Origin: Chloroflexota bacterium
GTDB lineage: Bacteria; Chloroflexota; Anaerolineae; Aggregatilineales; Phototrophicaceae
Direction: 5' to 3'
NCBI GenBank assembly: GCA_009841405.1
Contig: VXLV01000079.1
Span: 1-64,000, forward strand
DNA length: 64,000 nt
Positions within the stretch are counted from its first letter, which is position 1, and each line of letters starts with the position of its first letter. Positions 15,889 through 25,255 of this stretch are shown here, piece after piece. Under the pieces are notes generated by a model. It worked only from the letters and a program-made list of their open reading frames with translations. It was not told the origin of the DNA and ran no database searches. The translations under genes and the position numbers were made by a program.

Positions 15889-17822
15889 TCAGCCGGGCGA
15901 AACCTGCAGCGTGGTCAGGTACACCTCATTGCCGATGGCGCTACCATCGGGGTAGCGCAGCGGCAGAGCGGCGCCGCTCAACGTTTCTTTGGCGGCCAGC
16001 AGCAGATTGTAGCGACCTTCCTCTAGGTCGCAGGGCATCTGCAAGCTGGTGCGGTCGCGGTAAAATCGGCCAGTCATCCACTCAGTCGTAAAGACGTCGG
16101 CTGGGATCGAATTTTGAATGGCGCGCTGGCCGTCGCCGTCGGCGAGGATGACGCTCAGCGAGTAGGATTCGTCAACTTCGGCGCTGATCCGCCACCAACT
16201 TTCGACGGTGAGGCTTTGACAGGCTGCGACCTCTACCGAGCCCTCAAGCGTCCAGGCGTAGAGGTTAAGCTGTTCGCCGGCTCGCAGCAGCGGCCCCTGA
16301 TTATCTGGGACACGCGCATATTCGCTCAGCGCGTAATCCGTCACGTAGGGTTCGTCCCAAGCCTGCGTTCGGATGAGGGCGTAGTGCTGATTGAGCCAGT
16401 CCGCGAAGTCAGTCCCAAGCGCGTTGCCGCCGCCCTGTGTCAAATGCCAGAGCTGCTCGTGAGCGGGCAGCCGTCCGGCAAAATCGGCCGCTTCAAAAGT
16501 CTTGAAAATGTTCACCAATTCGTCCGGATAATTGGGTGGATGCGCCGAGTCGCGCGGTTCGACCAGGTGGAATTGCCGATATTTTGACATCTTGTCGGGC
16601 GTGAAATCGATGAAGTAATAGGCGGCCGGCAGCAGCCAGCGCCAGGCCCCGTTGAACTCTGTCACGACGACGCTGTCGTTCTGATAAGTCGGCGCCATGG
16701 TCTGCACGAAGTCGCGATAAGGAGCGTTTTCGACCTGGACCCGTAGATTCTGCGGCGCGTGCAAGATCAGCAGCAAGACAATCAGCATGGCCGCCTTGGT
16801 CGGCAGCATGCGCAAGCCCAGCGCCATACATACGGCAATCAAGGGCGCGAACATCACGACATTCCGCAGCGAAAAACTGCTCACGACCCAGTTTGCCGCG
16901 TATGCGATGAGCAGGGCGGAAAGCAGAAGCGCCGGAATATAAAGCGTGGTGACGCGTGGGCTGAATCGCAAGCGCCGGCTGTCTACAGGGAAGCGGCGCG
17001 CCACGGTAGGCGCAAATGGGCTCAAAAGCATGAGAAGCTGATAGAGCAGCTCAGGTTGGAATCTGCTCTGGCTGTAAAACAGCAGTATTCCTGTCCAGCC
17101 CGGGGGAATGGCGTAATAGATGCCTCCCGGCATGACGATCAGGATCGCTTGCAAGAAGGGCAGAAGCCAGCCAAGAAAAGACAGTCCGATGAAGGCCCAC
17201 ATCAGGAGCGAGTTCAACCACAGCTTGCGGTCGTAGCGCGTGAACAATGCCAGGCAGACTGCATGCGCCGGGAAGACAAATACCGAGAAAAAATCGTATA
17301 TATGGCGGCGATGCCAGTGAGCGTATAAGCAAACATCAGGGCAGAAGACGGTTTCCGCATCCACCGGAAGAAGAGAAGGTGCAGCGCCGTGACCAGAGCG
17401 ACAAGCAAAGGATACGGGCGCAATTCGTACATGGCGCTGGCTGCGAAGCCATAGACGCCGAGCAAGACAATCGCGTAGAGACCAACGCGCCGGCCGCAAA
17501 CTTGCCTGCCCAGTTGATACAACACCGCGAACGTCAGCAGATTGACAAGCTTGGAAAACCAGCGCGTGATTTGTTCCGCGAGTCCAAAGCTGTCCAGCCA
17601 GATGTCGACCAGCAGCCGCCAGCCGGGGACTTCGGGATCGTCTGCCGTATCCAGCACTAGCGACGACCACGAATAAAGCGAGGACATTCGCGTCACAAAG
17701 ATTTCGTCCTCGCGATAGTTGCGATTGCCGTAGACGTGCGCATGCAGAAGCGCATTCGCAAGGATCAAGAAACTCGCCGCTAGAACCGCTAATGCGCGCT
17801 TGTTTGCCTCACTAGAGTTCAT
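15889..17822 (-). pseudogene. GT-C-type membrane glycosyltransferase, frameshifted
   Basis: Two overlapping minus-strand frames together encode one protein of about 645 residues. The N-terminal frame (from ATG at 17822) has a first helix, an acidic NYREDEIF motif in the first outer loop and YELRPYPLLVALV, as in polytopic GT39/PMT-like enzymes that use lipid-linked sugars. It is then lost at about 17288-17293, where a run of six A on the + strand (T6 on the coding strand) interrupts the frame; the second frame resumes at once with FSVFVFPAHAVCLALF and carries the remaining helices and a soluble C-terminal domain to 15889. One extra T would restore the frame. It may be a real mutation, an assembly error or, less likely, programmed slippage. 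Confidence 0.75.
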
Positions 17823-17868
17823 GTCGGAACTGGTTCGTACTTCCCGGCATTCCAGTTGCGCCAAACGG

Positions 17869-20800
17869 CTAGCTCGCTTCCGCCTTCACATTCACTTTGT
17901 ACCGCAATTGCTCCAGCACCTCCAGCAGTCGCGTCTGCCAATGTCCCTCGGCCGCTCGCAGGCGCACCTCCGTCCGCGTGACCTGGATGTCGTCGCCCAA
18001 GGTCAGCGCCAGCAGCTCGCGCCTGACCGTGGCCAGGTAGGGCAGCTTGATCAGCACTTGCTCGCGCGGCAGCCGAATGTGGCTGGCGCGCACCGCCAGC
18101 GCCAGGACTTTCACCCGGATCTGATACAGCAAGCCTTCGACCGCAGCCGGCAGCGGGCCGAAGCGGTCCGCCAACTCTTGCCGTATAGCGTCGACCTCGT
18201 CGAGCTGCGTGATATTGCCGATGCGGCGATAGAGTTGCAAGCGCAGCGCCATTTCTGGGATCCAGTCCGTTGGCAGGTATGCCGGCAGCGGCAGGTCAAT
18301 GATGATGCGCTCGCGCGCGGAGGCGGGCGCCACTTCTTCGCGCTCTGGCGCCGGACCGTCCCGCTCTTCCTTGACCGCTTGTTGCAGCATCTCGGTGTAC
18401 AGGTGCAGGCCGACGCTGGCGATATGCCCCGATTGCCTCATGCTAAGAATATCGCCGCTGCCGCGCATCTCCAAATCGCGTATGGCGATTTGAAAGCCGG
18501 CGCCGAGTTGCGTGTTCTCGGCCAGCGTTTCGAGGCGGTTTCGCGCCTCTGCGGTAAGCGTGCCGCGGTCGTGAAAGAAATAGGCGTAAGCCTGCTGCGC
18601 CGAGCGCCCCACGCGGCCGCGCAATTGATACAACTGCGACACGCCAAAGAAATCCGCCCGGTCGACGATCAGCGTATTGACACGTGGCATATCAATGCCG
18701 TTTTCGATAATTGAGGTCGATATCAGGATGTCATATTCCCCGCGCGAGAATTCGGCCATCACGGTTTCCAGAGCGCGGGGGCTCATCTGCCCATGCGCCA
18801 CCGCGATCGAGGCTTCGGGCGCGATCCGCTCGATTTTGCTACGCGTCATGTGTATGGTCTTGACGCGATTGTGCACCACAAAGATTTGCCCGCCGCGCTC
18901 GATTTCCCGCATGATGGCGCGCTGGCTCAGCTTGTCGTCCCAAATCCCGACCTGAGTGATGACCGGCAGGCGCTCCTCTGGGGGCGTCTGAATCATGCTG
19001 ATATCACGTATGCCGCTTAAGCTCAGGTAGAGCGTCCGCGGGATCGGCGTGGCCGTCAGCGTCAGGATGTCAATCCGCGCGCGCTGCTTTTTGAAATGTT
19101 CCTTGTGCTTGACGCCAAAGCGCTGTTCCTCGTCGATAATCATCAGGCCCAGACGCTTGAAGCGAATATCGGCCGAGAGCAGGCGATGCGTGCCGACGAT
19201 GATATCCACCTCACCGCTGCTCAGCCGCTCGACGATACGTGTCTGCTGCGCCTTGTTGCGAAAGCGCGACATCATTTCGATCTCGACCGGAAACGCCGCC
19301 AGACGCGCGCGGAAAATCTCGAAGTGCTGTTGCGCCAGCACCGTTGTCGGCGCCAGCACCGCCACCTGCATGCCGTCTTGCACCGCCTTGAAGGCGGCGC
19401 GCAGGGCGACCTCGGTCTTGCCGAAACCGACATCGCCGCAAATCAGCCGATCCATGGGTTTGCGGTCGTGCATGTCGGCTTTGACTTCCTGAATGACGCG
19501 CAGTTGGTCTTCCGTCTCGACGAATGGAAAGCCCGCCTCCATCTCGTGCTGCCAGGCGGAGTCGCCGCTGAAGGCATGGCCCACGGCGCTGGCGCGCTCG
19601 CTGTAAATCGCCAGCAGTTCGCGGGCTTCTTCGACGGCGTTGCGCCGCGCCTTGTCCCGCGCTTTGATCCACTGGTCCGCTTTGCCCAGCTGGTTCAGCT
19701 TCGGCGCTTTATCGTCCGCCCCGACATAACGGGAGAGCCGATCGGCTTGGTGAATGGGCACGTAAATCGTGTCCGCGCCCTGATACTCCACCAGCAAATA
19801 TTCGCGCTCGGTGGTATTGACCTTGCGGTGCCGCAGACCTGCGAACTTGCCGATACCGTAGTCGACATGAACCACGTATGTGCCTTCTTCCCAGTCGGTA
19901 TAACTGGAGTCGGCCGCTTTGCCGCGTCGGGGCTCTTGACGGCGGCGCGGTTCGGGGCGCGTCCAGCCGAAAATCTCGGCGTCCGTGACGAAGTGGAGCG
20001 TTCCATCGTCGCCCGTGAGCGACCAGCCTTCGGCGGCGGCGCCGCGGATGAAACACAAACTGCCTGGCTCGGGCGCGGCTTCGATGCTGGTCACGGTGGG
20101 AATGAAGGTCGACGCGTCCTGCTCGTACCACAAGTTCTCCAGGCGCTCGACCTGGTCTGTGATGACAACCACGCTGTCGCCCTGGCCCAATTGCCGCCGG
20201 ATCTGTGTGAGCAGCGGACGCAGTTGACCGCCATAACGCGCGCCCGGTTCAAAGGCCGCGCTCCCGGTAAAGCTGCTGAGCCCCGCGCTCGCCCGGCTCT
20301 CCAGCTCGCGCTGGACCGCCTCCCATTCCAAGTACGGCTGCGGGTGATCGGTCGCGATCTGGCCGGCGGCCTCCGCTTCGCCGCGATTAACTTGCGCCTG
20401 CTCGGCGATCTCGCGCGCCGTTTCTGCTACAAATTGCGCATCCTCGATCAGAATCAGGGCGTTCTTCGGAATATAGTCCAACAGGCTGGCCGGCGCGTCA
20501 TAGAGGTAGGGCAGGTAGTGCTCGAGGCAGGGGAAGGCGCTGCCCTGGGTCAGCGATTCGATGTCGGCGCTGATGCTGGAGTAGTCGGCCGGATCGTTTG
20601 AATATGCCGCCGCCCACGCTTGCAGCCTGGCGCCAACCGCGGGCGCGCGCAGCGGCAAGGCTTCGCGCGCGGGCGGGATTCGCGCCGACTCCACCCGGTC
20701 AATGCTGCGCTGGCTGCCCGGGTCGAAGCGCCGCAGGCTTTCAATCTCGTCATCAAAAAACTCGATGCGCAGCGGGAACTCGCTCGAATGCGGGAAGACA

Positions 20801-21366
20801 TCTAGGATGCCGCCGCGCCGGCTGAAGCTGCCCGGTTCCATGACGAGAGCGGCCGGCTCGTAACCCATGCCGATCCAGCCCAATATTAGCTGTTCCATTG
20901 AATGCCGCTCGCCCCGCGCCAATTCGATCGTAGCGCCGCGGAATTCGCCGGGCGGCATGGTCTTCTGTAAGAGAGCGCGCGCCGATGCGATGACGATCGG
21001 TCCGCTGGTATCCGCTGAATGCGTCAACGCGGACAAGGTCGCGATGCGATTGCGTATCACGCTCGCTTCCCAGGGCGCCCGGTCAAAGAAGCGCGCCGAA
21101 GGCTCGGCGAATCGATGCAAGCGCTGCGCGTCGTCTAACCAGATCGGCAACTGCTCGCTGACGTTGTAGGCTCGCCGCACGGCCGCAGTCAGATAGAAGA
21201 TGGGCTCCTGCCAGTCTCGCGCCAATGCCGCCAGTAGAAATGGCCGCGCCGCGCGGACGACGTTGAAGTCCAGCCCCGCTTCACGCGCGCGCAGCCGGTC
21301 CAGCAATTCCCTATAGCGCTGCGTCTGACGCAATGCGTCCAACAATCCAGTTAGCTGAAGCGACAT
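17869..21366 (-). CDS. mfd: transcription-repair coupling factor
   Basis: Mfd displaces stalled RNA polymerase at DNA lesions and recruits UvrA. At 1165 residues it is full length. It has an N-terminal UvrB-homology module, the RNA-polymerase-interacting region starting at YVVHVDYGIGKFAGL, then the translocase: Walker A ICGDVGFGKTEVALRA, DEEQ box IIDEEQRFGVKHKE, and motif III LTLTATPIPRTLYLS. The C-terminal part has the TRCF domain that binds the UvrB-like module. I prefer the ATG at 21366, which follows CAGGACATT, over a TTG eight codons upstream. The downstream glycosyltransferase gene begins 46 bp after it on the same strand. Confidence 0.96.
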   Translation of the reverse strand: MSLQLTGLLDALRQTQRYRELLDRLRAREAGLDFNVVRAARPFLLAALARDWQEPIFYLTAAVRRAYNVSEQLPIWLDDAQRLHRFAEPSARFFDRAPWEASVIRNRIATLSALTHSADTSGPIVIASARALLQKTMPPGEFRGATIELARGERHSMEQLILGWIGMGYEPAALVMEPGSFSRRGGILDVFPHSSEFPLRIEFFDDEIESLRRFDPGSQRSIDRVESARIPPAREALPLRAPAVGARLQAWAAAYSNDPADYSSISADIESLTQGSAFPCLEHYLPYLYDAPASLLDYIPKNALILIEDAQFVAETAREIAEQAQVNRGEAEAAGQIATDHPQPYLEWEAVQRELESRASAGLSSFTGSAAFEPGARYGGQLRPLLTQIRRQLGQGDSVVVITDQVERLENLWYEQDASTFIPTVTSIEAAPEPGSLCFIRGAAAEGWSLTGDDGTLHFVTDAEIFGWTRPEPRRRQEPRRGKAADSSYTDWEEGTYVVHVDYGIGKFAGLRHRKVNTTEREYLLVEYQGADTIYVPIHQADRLSRYVGADDKAPKLNQLGKADQWIKARDKARRNAVEEARELLAIYSERASAVGHAFSGDSAWQHEMEAGFPFVETEDQLRVIQEVKADMHDRKPMDRLICGDVGFGKTEVALRAAFKAVQDGMQVAVLAPTTVLAQQHFEIFRARLAAFPVEIEMMSRFRNKAQQTRIVERLSSGEVDIIVGTHRLLSADIRFKRLGLMIIDEEQRFGVKHKEHFKKQRARIDILTLTATPIPRTLYLSLSGIRDISMIQTPPEERLPVITQVGIWDDKLSQRAIMREIERGGQIFVVHNRVKTIHMTRSKIERIAPEASIAVAHGQMSPRALETVMAEFSRGEYDILISTSIIENGIDMPRVNTLIVDRADFFGVSQLYQLRGRVGRSAQQAYAYFFHDRGTLTAEARNRLETLAENTQLGAGFQIAIRDLEMRGSGDILSMRQSGHIASVGLHLYTEMLQQAVKEERDGPAPEREEVAPASARERIIIDLPLPAYLPTDWIPEMALRLQLYRRIGNITQLDEVDAIRQELADRFGPLPAAVEGLLYQIRVKVLALAVRASHIRLPREQVLIKLPYLATVRRELLALTLGDDIQVTRTEVRLRAAEGHWQTRLLEVLEQLRYKVNVKAEAS

Positions 21367-21446
21367 AATGTCCTGTCTCAGTGACTCCAAGCAAGTAATG
21401 AGGATGGTTGCTGTTTCAGCGCCGTCTCCAACATTATCGAAAGGTC

Positions 21447-21477
21447 GTAGGGGCGAGCCGGTGGCTCGCCCACGCTC
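21447..21477. repeat. REP-like hairpin repeat, copy 1
   Basis: A 31-bp sequence contains GGGCGAGCC (21451-21459), a GGT loop and GGCTCGCCC (21463-21471), giving a perfect 9-bp stem. The same 31-bp unit occurs at 57894-57924 with one mismatch, located in the loop. The arms are identical between copies, as expected of a dispersed palindromic family under structural constraint or spread by a transposase in trans. Here it lies in the gap between the divergent mfd and serine hydrolase genes. Confidence 0.8.
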
Positions 21478-21527
21478 GCCGAAGACTTCTAATCACGCTT
21501 CGCATAACTAACTTGGAAGTACTTCTA

Positions 21528-21555
21528 TTGACAAGCAGCAACGAACCAGTATATC
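21528..21555 (+). promoter_or_regulatory. candidate promoter for the 21663 serine hydrolase gene
   Basis: A perfect TTGACA at 21528-21533 is followed after 16 bp by TATATC at 21550-21555. The expected start lies about 100 bp upstream of the serine hydrolase ATG. The rest of the 296-bp gap between mfd and this gene contains only the REP-like hairpin and no ORF that I would support. Confidence 0.5.
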
Positions 21556-21662
21556 AGAGCGCGCATAGAGGAACTAGACGCGCTGCCGAAAGTCCCGCTG
21601 AAGCGCGGCGCATAATGTGATACGCTTGGCGCTTGCGTTCCGGCATCTGAAGCGACCTTTGA

Positions 21663-22823
21663 ATGAATGAGCGATTGGTCAAGGCTATGCGCAGGAGTCT
21701 CCTGCTCTGTTTTGTGGCGCTGGCCTATGGCCTGCTGCCGGCGGTGGCGCAATCGCAAGCGGACCTGCCCGCCGCCTGCGATCTGGAGAATCGCCGCCCG
21801 CAGCGCCGCTTTTATCAGCGGGGCAACGCGCCCGACGACCACAACCACGACGACTGGCCAACTTCCGCGCTCAGTCAGCAGGGCATCGACCCGGCGCTGG
21901 TCGCCACTGGCTTGGCGCGCCTGGCGGATTCGCCGACAAGGCTATCGCTGATCTTGCTGCGCAACGGGCATATCGTATACGAGCAGTACTTCAACGGCAG
22001 CCATGTAGCGGACAGCAACAATATCGCCAGCGTGTCAAAGAGCATTTTGTCGGCGCTGGTCGGCATTGCCTTTGAGCAAGGCCATTTCCAGACACTTGAC
22101 GATCGTGTGGCCGACTACTTGCCGGAGTACTTTGCGGAGCCCGCCGATCCTCGTCTCCTCGATTTGCGCCTGCGCCACCTGCTGACCATGACGCACGGCC
22201 TGGCCTGGAGAGAAAATGAAAGCGAGCGCGCCCTCAACCGCAGCGCTGACTGGGTGGCGGATATTCTGAGCCTCCCGTTCAGCAACGAGCCGGGCGCGCG
22301 CTTCCACTACAGCACCGGCGCCTCACATGTCATGTCAGCGGTTTTGACCGAGGCCACCGGCATGAGCGCCTGCGAATTCGCGCATCGATACCTCTTGGAG
22401 CCGCTGGGCATCGACGCCGAATTCTGGGGCGTCGACCCCAAGGGCTACTTCACCGGCGGCCACAGCGTAAGCATGACCGCGCGCGAGCTGGCGCGCTTCG
22501 GACAGCTCTTCCTGCAAGAAGGGCGCTGGCAAGGCGAGCAGTTGCTGCCCGGCTGGTGGGTTGTGGCGTCAACATCGCCGCAAGTCGACATCGCCAATGA
22601 CTACGCCGGCTACGGCTATTACTGGTGGCTGAACCGCATCGCCGGCCATGACATGTATTCCGCCCTGGGCGCGGCCGGCCAAATCTTGCACGTCATTCCA
22701 GATCTCGAACTGGTTCTGGTAACCACCCACCGTTTCTCCGGCAATCCGCGCGATTACGCCGAAGAAGCCGAGACCTATCAATTCCTCTGGAACGACTTAA
22801 TCCCGGCGATCGCGATCGGCTAG
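21663..22823 (+). CDS. secreted serine hydrolase, beta-lactamase family (class C/esterase-like)
   Basis: The protein has 386 residues and a signal peptide: RSLLLCFVALAYGLLPAVAQ ending near residue 30. The mature part has the penicillin-binding fold of class C beta-lactamases, esterases and D-aminopeptidases. The nucleophile motif Ser-x-x-Lys is SVSK (Ser123, Lys126) in NIASVSKSILSALVG, and the tyrosine motif is YSTG in RFHYSTGASHVM. The C-terminal region GYGYYWWLN and LGAAGQILHVIPDL is typical of this family. True beta-lactamase activity should not be assumed. Its stop codon shares the tetranucleotide CTAG with the convergent gene encoding another member of the same family. Confidence 0.88.
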   Translation: MNERLVKAMRRSLLLCFVALAYGLLPAVAQSQADLPAACDLENRRPQRRFYQRGNAPDDHNHDDWPTSALSQQGIDPALVATGLARLADSPTRLSLILLRNGHIVYEQYFNGSHVADSNNIASVSKSILSALVGIAFEQGHFQTLDDRVADYLPEYFAEPADPRLLDLRLRHLLTMTHGLAWRENESERALNRSADWVADILSLPFSNEPGARFHYSTGASHVMSAVLTEATGMSACEFAHRYLLEPLGIDAEFWGVDPKGYFTGGHSVSMTARELARFGQLFLQEGRWQGEQLLPGWWVVASTSPQVDIANDYAGYGYYWWLNRIAGHDMYSALGAAGQILHVIPDLELVLVTTHRFSGNPRDYAEEAETYQFLWNDLIPAIAIG

Positions 22824-24028
22824 TCGATCAACGCCTGATAGGTCAGCGCGCGGAAGTCTTGCTGGAAGGGCAGCATATTGTCCATCAGCTGCGTCATGAT
22901 GATGCCCGCCAACTGCTCTTGCGGGTCAACCCAGAAGTTGGTGGCCGCGGCCCCGCTCCAGCCGTAGTTGCCGTCCGAATTGAGCACGCCCGTCTGGGCC
23001 GCGTCCATCACAACGTCAAATCCCAGGCCGAAGCCGCGCCCGGGAATAGCGGCAGGGCCAATCGCCATGGGCAGCGACTCGGCCTTGATGTGATTGCGCG
23101 TCATGAACTCCAGCGTCTTCCGCCCGATGAAGCGAACATCGCCCAGCTCCCCTTCGTTCAGCAGCATGTTTGCAAACTGCCAGTAATCCGCCGCTGTCGA
23201 GACCAGGCCGCCGCCGCCCGAGGGCGCGCATGCCGGCTTCGTATAGTCGTGCAAGGGGATATGCGGCGTGCTCTCGTAAGCGCTGAAACCGCCGGTCTGC
23301 GCATCGTGGCGATAGAGCTTGGCGAAACGGTCCAGCTTGTCTGCCGGGACGTGAAATGCCGTATCCGCCATGCCCAGCGGCTCAAAGATGCGCTCAGCCA
23401 GGAAGTCTTCAAATGGCATATCGGCCAGCACTTGCACGAGATAACCGCAGACATCGGTGGCGACGCTATAATTCCAGGCGCTGCCGGGCTGGAAGCGCAG
23501 CGGCAAATCGGCGATGCCCAGGATCTTTTCTTCCAGCGACGCCGTCTCGCTGCGAAAAATCGAATTGCGATACATTTCGTCGATCGGCGTGTCGAAGAAG
23601 AAGCCGTAGCTCAAACCGGCCGTATGCGTGAGCAAGTGCCAAATCGTCATTGGCGGATTCTGCGGCGCGAGCTGCGGACCCATATAGCCCTGGCCCGCGT
23701 ACACTTTCGTGTTGCCGAAGGCGGGAATGTAGCGGCTGACCGGCTCAACCAGTTGGAACTTGCCTTGCTCGTACAGCATCATCAAGGCAATGGAGGTTAT
23801 CGGCTTGGTCATGCTGTAGATGCGGAAGATCGTGTCAAGCGCCATGGTCTGCCGCCGCTCGGCATCACGGAAGCCGATGGCTTCAAAATGCGCGACTTCC
23901 GAATCCCGCCCGACCAGCGTGACAAAGCCCGAGACCCGTTCCTCCGCGACATATTGCCGTAGCTTGGCGCGGATGTTCGATAGACGCTCGGCAGACATGC
24001 CCACCAATTCCGGCGCGATAACTTGCAT
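22820..24028 (-). CDS. cytoplasmic serine hydrolase, beta-lactamase family
   Basis: This 402-residue protein has the same fold as its convergent neighbour but no signal peptide. Ser72-x-x-Lys75 (YSMTKPITS) is the nucleophile motif and WNYSVATDV provides the tyrosine. GGGGLVSTAADYWQFANMLL and the C-terminal WSGAAATNFWVDPQE match class C-like esterases such as EstB. Sequence divergence from the neighbouring gene is large, so this is not a recent tandem duplication. Start ATG at 24028 follows AGGAAGAA. The 108 bp between it and the next minus-strand gene show nothing I can name. Confidence 0.88.
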   Translation of the reverse strand: MQVIAPELVGMSAERLSNIRAKLRQYVAEERVSGFVTLVGRDSEVAHFEAIGFRDAERRQTMALDTIFRIYSMTKPITSIALMMLYEQGKFQLVEPVSRYIPAFGNTKVYAGQGYMGPQLAPQNPPMTIWHLLTHTAGLSYGFFFDTPIDEMYRNSIFRSETASLEEKILGIADLPLRFQPGSAWNYSVATDVCGYLVQVLADMPFEDFLAERIFEPLGMADTAFHVPADKLDRFAKLYRHDAQTGGFSAYESTPHIPLHDYTKPACAPSGGGGLVSTAADYWQFANMLLNEGELGDVRFIGRKTLEFMTRNHIKAESLPMAIGPAAIPGRGFGLGFDVVMDAAQTGVLNSDGNYGWSGAAATNFWVDPQEQLAGIIMTQLMDNMLPFQQDFRALTYQALID

Positions 24029-24136
24029 GGTTTCTTCCTCGCTCTTGAGCCGTTACTGTGTAATCAGCATTAATCGATTCAGTCCAATTCTATGGATTCG
24101 CCGCTTGCCGAGGCCGGGGCGACCGCAACCCGCCCA

Positions 24137-25177
24137 TCAGGCCTGCGGCTCGCTCGCTTCATCCAGGGCGCGGCGCATATCCAGCGCTTTCGGATGCTGC
24201 GGATTAATCGCCAGCGCCAGCGAGACGACGTCCAGCGCAGCGGCGGAGTCGCCCGCTTCGCGCAGATGCTGCGCCAATATCAGATAGCGGCTGACGGCCT
24301 TCTTCTTGTTGTCCTGCGCCAGATACCACTCAGCGATTTCGCGCTGCATGGCAACCAAACCCGGACGTATCGCCACGGCCTTGCTCTTCTCGGCGATGGC
24401 CTGCTCGCTCTGGCCCCGGCATTCGTATAGCTGCGCCAGCTTAAGATGGTTGGCGACCGCCGCGTCGATTTGGCCGAGCTTCTTCTGCAGCGCGATCAGC
24501 TTAATCAAGGGCTTGGGATCACGTGGGGCAAGTTCATGCGCCCGCGCAAAGACGACCAGTTGCTCGCTGAGATCCGGCTTGCTGTCTCGCCGCCCGCCAC
24601 CTGCCGCATTGCCGTTGTACTGCGACATCGCCCGCTCGAGCCCGTCGCTCAGCCAGACTTCGATGGCGTCCGCCGCCCGCGCCGCCAGCTCTTCGGCGCG
24701 AATGGCATCATCGCCCCGGAAGGCTTGCAGCACGTAGTGGACCGGGTCCATCCGCCCCGGCGGACGACCGATGCCGAAACGCAAACGCGCGAAATCCGCG
24801 TCGCCCAAATGCCGAACTATATTTCGCAGCCCCTTTTGGCCGCCGTGGCCGCCATTCCAGCGCAGCCGCAGCGCGCCGAAGGGCGTATCCAGATCGTCAT
24901 GGACGATGAGCAGATTCTCGCGCGCAATCTTGTAATAGTCGCTCAGTTGACGCACCGACTCGCCGCTGCGATTCATGTAGGTCAGCGGCTTGGCCAGCTT
25001 GACGCGCCGCGCGCCAATCCGGCCGTCCCAGGTCAGCGCGCGCTTTTCCGATCGGCCCGCGCCGAGGCGATGGCGCCGCGCCAATTCATCCACGACCGTG
25101 AAGCCGACATTATGGCGCGTCGCTTCATATTTGGCCCCGGGATTCCCCAAGCCGACAATCAAGTAGATTTCAGACAT
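24137..25177 (-). CDS. pth: peptidyl-tRNA hydrolase fused to a C-terminal TPR domain
   Basis: Residues 1 to about 195 are a standard Pth, which recycles peptidyl-tRNA released from stalled ribosomes: VGLGNPGAKYEATRHNVGF holds the catalytic histidine, LLIVHDDLDTPFGALRLR holds the aspartate, and NGGHGGQKGLRNI is the substrate-binding loop. Residues about 205-346 are unrelated to Pth and form three or four TPR-like helical pairs (ELAPRDPKPLIKLIALQKKL, IDAAVANHLKLAQLYECRGQ, ALAINPQHPKALDMRRAL). Bacterial Pth proteins are normally about 190 residues, so this is a fusion in one unbroken frame. It is transcribed apart from other translation genes. Confidence 0.93.
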   Translation of the reverse strand: MSEIYLIVGLGNPGAKYEATRHNVGFTVVDELARRHRLGAGRSEKRALTWDGRIGARRVKLAKPLTYMNRSGESVRQLSDYYKIARENLLIVHDDLDTPFGALRLRWNGGHGGQKGLRNIVRHLGDADFARLRFGIGRPPGRMDPVHYVLQAFRGDDAIRAEELAARAADAIEVWLSDGLERAMSQYNGNAAGGGRRDSKPDLSEQLVVFARAHELAPRDPKPLIKLIALQKKLGQIDAAVANHLKLAQLYECRGQSEQAIAEKSKAVAIRPGLVAMQREIAEWYLAQDNKKKAVSRYLILAQHLREAGDSAAALDVVSLALAINPQHPKALDMRRALDEASEPQA

Positions 25178-25255
25178 ACGCGTTGCTGGTTCGTCGCCCT
25201 TTGCTGGGCCGTATGGTAGCAGAGCGAGGCCGCGCTTGAATAGCGAAATTGCGGC

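Noticed and set aside
17288..17293. Programmed ribosomal frameshifting at the T6 run
   Set aside because: No conserved stimulatory structure or Shine-Dalgarno-like element was seen next to the run, and GT-C enzymes are not known to use it; mutation or error is simpler.
19096..20601. 501-residue + strand frame opposite mfd
   Set aside because: Antisense shadow of a clear mfd, without recognisable domains.
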